Positions 61,332 through 64,000 of a stretch of 64,000 bases of DNA are shown piece by piece. The notes below the pieces were generated by a model. That model was given only the letters and a program-made list of their open reading frames with translations, was not told the DNA's origin and searched no databases. The DNA is from Phycisphaerales bacterium Planc_01 (GTDB lineage: Bacteria > Planctomycetota > Phycisphaerae > Sedimentisphaerales > Anaerobacaceae), in the NCBI GenBank assembly GCA_001603075.1, contig LVBB01000069.1, positions 62,001-126,000 on the forward strand, read 5' to 3'. The number at the start of each line of letters is the position of its first letter. The stretch's first letter is position 1. The translations under genes and the position numbers were made by a program.

Positions 61332-61940
61332 ATGATCGTCGTGATTGACTACAATATCGGCAATGTCCGCAGCGTCTGCAACGCGTTTCGGCACATCGGC
61401 TGCGACATCCGCTTGAGCCGCGACCCGGACACCGTGGGACGGGCTCTCGGGCTGGTCCTGCCGGGCGTGGCGGCCTTCGGGTATGCGATCGAGGCCCTGG
61501 GCTCGGCCGCCGAACTGGTCAAGCAGGCCGCGGCCGCCGGCAAGCCGGTCCTGGGCATCTGCGTCGGCTACCAGATGCTCTTCGAGGAGAGTTCCGAGTA
61601 CGGCCCCCACCAGGGACTGGGCCTGGTCAAGGGCAAGGTGGTCGCCCTGCCGGCCGCGCAGGTGGTCCCGCATATGGGCTGGAACCGGGTCGATCTGCCG
61701 GGCGACATGGACCTGTTCTCGGACCTCGGCGAATCCAGACATTTCTACTTCGCCCACTCGTACTATGCCCAACCGGGCGACGAGCGGGCGAAGATCGCCT
61801 ATACCGACTACGGCTTCGCCCTGCCGGCGGCGATCCAGAAAGACAACATCTACGGCGTCCAGTTCCACCCCGAGAAGAGCGGCCGGCAGGGACTGAAGGT
61901 CCTCCAGAATTTCTACGACCTTTGCAGGAGCAGAGCCTGA
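61332..61940 (+). CDS. hisH: HisH, imidazole glycerol phosphate synthase glutaminase subunit
   Basis: The 202-residue class I glutamine amidotransferase supplies ammonia to HisF. It begins MIVVIDYNIGNVRSVCNAFR. The nucleophile is Cys77 in VLGICVGYQMLFE and the His/Glu pair lies in GVQFHPEKS near the C terminus. GICVGYQ differs from the more common GICLGMQ. No ribosome site is visible, and the promoter's -10 ends six bases before the ATG. It is followed after 69 bases by hisF; hisG lies elsewhere in the window. Confidence 0.96.
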   Translation: MIVVIDYNIGNVRSVCNAFRHIGCDIRLSRDPDTVGRALGLVLPGVAAFGYAIEALGSAAELVKQAAAAGKPVLGICVGYQMLFEESSEYGPHQGLGLVKGKVVALPAAQVVPHMGWNRVDLPGDMDLFSDLGESRHFYFAHSYYAQPGDERAKIAYTDYGFALPAAIQKDNIYGVQFHPEKSGRQGLKVLQNFYDLCRSRA

Positions 61941-62009
61941 AGTGCGACGTGTGAGGTTTCGATCGATGTGTCCTTCAAACTTCAAACGGGAACCTTCAAA
62001 CTCTTTGTT

Positions 62010-62774
62010 ATGCTGACCAAGCGAATCATTCCGTGCCTCGACGTCAAGGACAACCGCGTTGTCAAAGGCATCAACTTCCTGAACCTGCGCGACGCGGGCG
62101 ACCCCGTGGAGCTGGGGGCGCGCTATAGCGACACCGGGGCCGATGAACTGGTCTTCCTCGACATCACCGCCACGATCCGCTCGCGAAAGACCATCGTGGA
62201 CATGGTCGAGCGCGTCGCGAAGAACGTCTTCATCCCCTTCACCGTCGGCGGCGGCGTTCAGAGTGTCGAACAAATCGACGAACTGCTGCGCAGCGGCGCC
62301 GAGAAGGTCTCGGTCAACACAGCGGCCGTGCAGAACCCGAACCTGATCGCCGAAGCGGCGCAGCGATTCGGCAATCAATGCGTAGTGCTCGCCATCGATG
62401 CGAGGCGGTCGAAGACACGGCCGGGACACTGGCAGGTGTGCGTCAAGGCCGGCTCAGAGCCGACAGATCTCGATGTCGTCGAGTGGGCCGCACGAGGCGA
62501 GGAACTGGGGGCCGGCGAAATCCTGCTGACCAGCATGGACGCCGACGGCACGCTGGCCGGCTACGACAACGAGCTGAACAGGGCCGTCTCCGACGCGGTC
62601 AACATCCCCGTCATCGCCTCCGGCGGCGCCGGCAACCTCGACCATCTCTACGACGCCATCACCCTCGGCGGCGCCGACGCCGTGCTCATGGCCTCGATCA
62701 CGCACTTCGGCGACTTCACCATCACCCAGATGAAAGAACACCTCCGCGACCGCGGCCTGCCCATGAACCTGTGA
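62010..62774 (+). CDS. hisF: HisF, imidazole glycerol phosphate synthase cyclase subunit
   Basis: The 254-residue (beta/alpha)8 barrel begins [20 protein letters not shown] with the catalytic Asp11. It has the paired phosphate-binding segments [19 protein letters not shown] and [15 protein letters not shown], and the second catalytic Asp in VLAIDARR. It closes the imidazole ring using ammonia from HisH, yielding IGP and AICAR. The ATG at 62010 matches the family N terminus; the 14 upstream codons are non-family. No clear Shine-Dalgarno sequence precedes it, suggesting coupling to hisH. Confidence 0.97.
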   Translation: MLTKRIIPCLDVKDNRVVKGINFLNLRDAGDPVELGARYSDTGADELVFLDITATIRSRKTIVDMVERVAKNVFIPFTVGGGVQSVEQIDELLRSGAEKVSVNTAAVQNPNLIAEAAQRFGNQCVVLAIDARRSKTRPGHWQVCVKAGSEPTDLDVVEWAARGEELGAGEILLTSMDADGTLAGYDNELNRAVSDAVNIPVIASGGAGNLDHLYDAITLGGADAVLMASITHFGDFTITQMKEHLRDRGLPMNL

Positions 62775-62787
62775 GTTCTACCGCATT

Positions 62788-63834
62788 CTATCGGCGACGG
62801 CGTATCGAAAGGCCGAACGTGTGTACGTCATCGTACTCTTGTCCCATGGCCACGTTGATCAAGCCGGAGTCGAGATTATAGACAACGGACCACACCGTGT
62901 GCTCCTGCCGGACGGCCTCCAGCAAATCCATCGCAGCAGGCGGAGAAAGACAGCCCTGCAACCGGTCGAGTGTCTCCTGTGCCCTGCTGTATCGCCAGCA
63001 ATCCGGCCGGCACTCCTCCGACAGCAGGAAATTCGTCGAAACTTGCCATGGCCGATCGTCGCGAACGACAGAGACTCCGCCGTCGACGTATTCGACAACA
63101 GCCGAAGCCCCCGAGGCGTCGGCGATGTGAAAGTGAACGGACGGCCCTGCAAACTCAACGTTGTACTGCTGAATCAGAGCGAGCGCTTCGTTCACATCCT
63201 GCGCGTGATCGAGTACAAGGCGCACGATCTGGCTGTTGAGCAGCGTCGGCCTGTTGGGGTCATCGGGGCTGTTCCGGCGAGGCACCGCGTTCTGTGCGAT
63301 CGCCACGCCGCACTCGTTCATTCCATCGATCGCCGCGTGTGGTGCGGCCAGAAGAACGAACCGCTTGGACCATGGAATCTCCTGCATTCCCTCCAGACCA
63401 AGGTAGTAGAGATCGACCATAGAGACCGAGGCATACCCCCCCGGCGGGTTCGTGAACAGCAGCAGCGAAGCCCGGTGCGCCCAGTCGAAGTTGCGGCCGA
63501 AGAGGGTCTTGCCCTCCGGGTTCGGAGCCGCGAAGCTCGTGCACGCATCCGGATTCACCGCCTCATAGACTCTGCGATAAGGACCCCAATCGAGACCTGC
63601 CTTGGCGAAGAGATCGAACAGGTACGTGCCTCGATAGCGCATGACGTAGAGCGGGAAATCATCGACCTTCTCCAGTGATGCCAACGTGCACACCGGGTTG
63701 TAGAGCACCACCGACACAACCAACAGCACGACACTCATCGTGATCGCCAGCCCCAGGAGTATTCGTTTCTTGCGGCTTCGCCGCTGCGACTGCAAGGGTA
63801 TGATTTCAGACCGCTGTTCATCGCCATTCGACAT
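62788..63834 (-). CDS. Membrane-anchored Ntn-hydrolase, C45/linear amide C-N hydrolase-like
   Basis: The 348-residue product has a cytosolic basic start and one transmembrane helix (about residues 25-45; ILLGLAITMSVVLLVVSVVL). The outside domain carries ACTSFAAPNPEGKTLFGRNF followed by DW, the nucleophile block of the acyl-CoA:6-APA acyltransferase/choloylglycine hydrolase group, with Cys98. Further family segments are HAAIDGMNECGVAIAQNAVP and VHFHIADASGASAVVEYVDG. Such enzymes cleave or form linear amides. GGTGGAG lies eight bases before the ATG; a GTG three codons earlier is an alternative. The Cys is internal, so activity would require cleavage after Ala97. Confidence 0.8.
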   Translation of the reverse strand: MSNGDEQRSEIIPLQSQRRSRKKRILLGLAITMSVVLLVVSVVLYNPVCTLASLEKVDDFPLYVMRYRGTYLFDLFAKAGLDWGPYRRVYEAVNPDACTSFAAPNPEGKTLFGRNFDWAHRASLLLFTNPPGGYASVSMVDLYYLGLEGMQEIPWSKRFVLLAAPHAAIDGMNECGVAIAQNAVPRRNSPDDPNRPTLLNSQIVRLVLDHAQDVNEALALIQQYNVEFAGPSVHFHIADASGASAVVEYVDGGVSVVRDDRPWQVSTNFLLSEECRPDCWRYSRAQETLDRLQGCLSPPAAMDLLEAVRQEHTVWSVVYNLDSGLINVAMGQEYDDVHTFGLSIRRRR

Positions 63835-64000
63835 CAGCAGCACTCCACCGCCAGCAACACAATACGATATTCAAGCACTCGAATGAAGCAATGCTATCAC
63901 ACTGAATCGCACCTGTCTCGCACAGAAGCAGACGCCCCCTCATCCGGCTTGCGACAGAGAAAACGGGACGGCAAGGACCGAAGCTGCTGTTTCATTTGCC

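Overview
The window is about 62-63% GC by impression and most likely comes from a member of the Planctomycetota, probably class Phycisphaerae near Sedimentisphaerales. This is inferred from gene content. The window holds solitary type II-type pseudopilins with a C-terminal DGH-type motif, secreted LamG/discoidin and dockerin-like proteins, several glycoside hydrolases, Tat-exported Gfo/Idh/MocA proteins, and the envelope genes murJ, rodA, lptF and lptG. No 16S rRNA gene is present to confirm it. There are no CRISPR arrays, insertion sequences or phage genes, so the segment looks like ordinary chromosome.

Layout. 0-9.4 kb: a short lysine-rich TTG-start gene coupled to pgeF; an exported polysaccharide-lyase-like/FAD oxidoreductase fusion divergent from a LysR regulator; then a forward run of HAD phosphatase, LolA-like protein, a large HPr-like-domain protein, flavodoxin, a histone H1-like protein and a FabZ-like dehydratase. 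9.4-23.3 kb: a secreted LamG/discoidin protein, tRNA-Glu, a small ferredoxin, a TPR protein, murJ and rodA, a cohesin-like/dockerin-like protein, a lipoprotein, a membrane spermidine-synthase-like/TPR fusion and a pseudopilin. 23.3-35.4 kb: an alpha-glucan cluster with glgE, treS fused to maltokinase, and glgB forward, and malQ and a GH57 enzyme reverse. 35.5-41.9 kb: a GH78 rhamnosidase convergent with an operon of Gfo/Idh/MocA dehydrogenase, FG-GAP protein and GH4 glycosidase. 42.0-43.6 kb: a TPP riboswitch with a terminator platform controlling thiC. 54.2 down to 43.6 kb: a long reverse run nusA, infB, rbfA, a degenerate HhH-GPD protein, hisG, a PPIase lipoprotein, lptF and lptG. 54.9-64 kb: dapB, GH116, another pseudopilin, glmS, hisH-hisF and a membrane-anchored Ntn-hydrolase.

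How the genes work together. The glycan cluster encodes the maltose-1-phosphate route: TreS interconverts trehalose and maltose, its fused kinase makes maltose-1-phosphate, GlgE polymerises it and GlgB branches it. MalQ and GH57 provide remodelling or breakdown. The secreted hydrolases and binding proteins fit a polysaccharide-degrading lifestyle. MurJ, RodA, GlmS, DapB, LptF and LptG indicate a peptidoglycan-containing, LPS-exporting diderm envelope.

The most interesting signals are: a three-way switch in the thiC leader in which riboswitch P1, antiterminator and terminator share the same short sequences; tandem hairpins plus a strong terminator upstream of nusA with no gene before them; an HhH-GPD protein that has lost its catalytic residues and gained a histone-like tail; an HPr-like phosphocarrier domain inside a 517-residue protein of unknown function; a lyase-like/oxidoreductase fusion beside a clear LysR operator; and a probable leaderless hisH transcript. 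I did not find one clearly new multi-gene system. All functions rest on reading motifs by eye; no database search was run.
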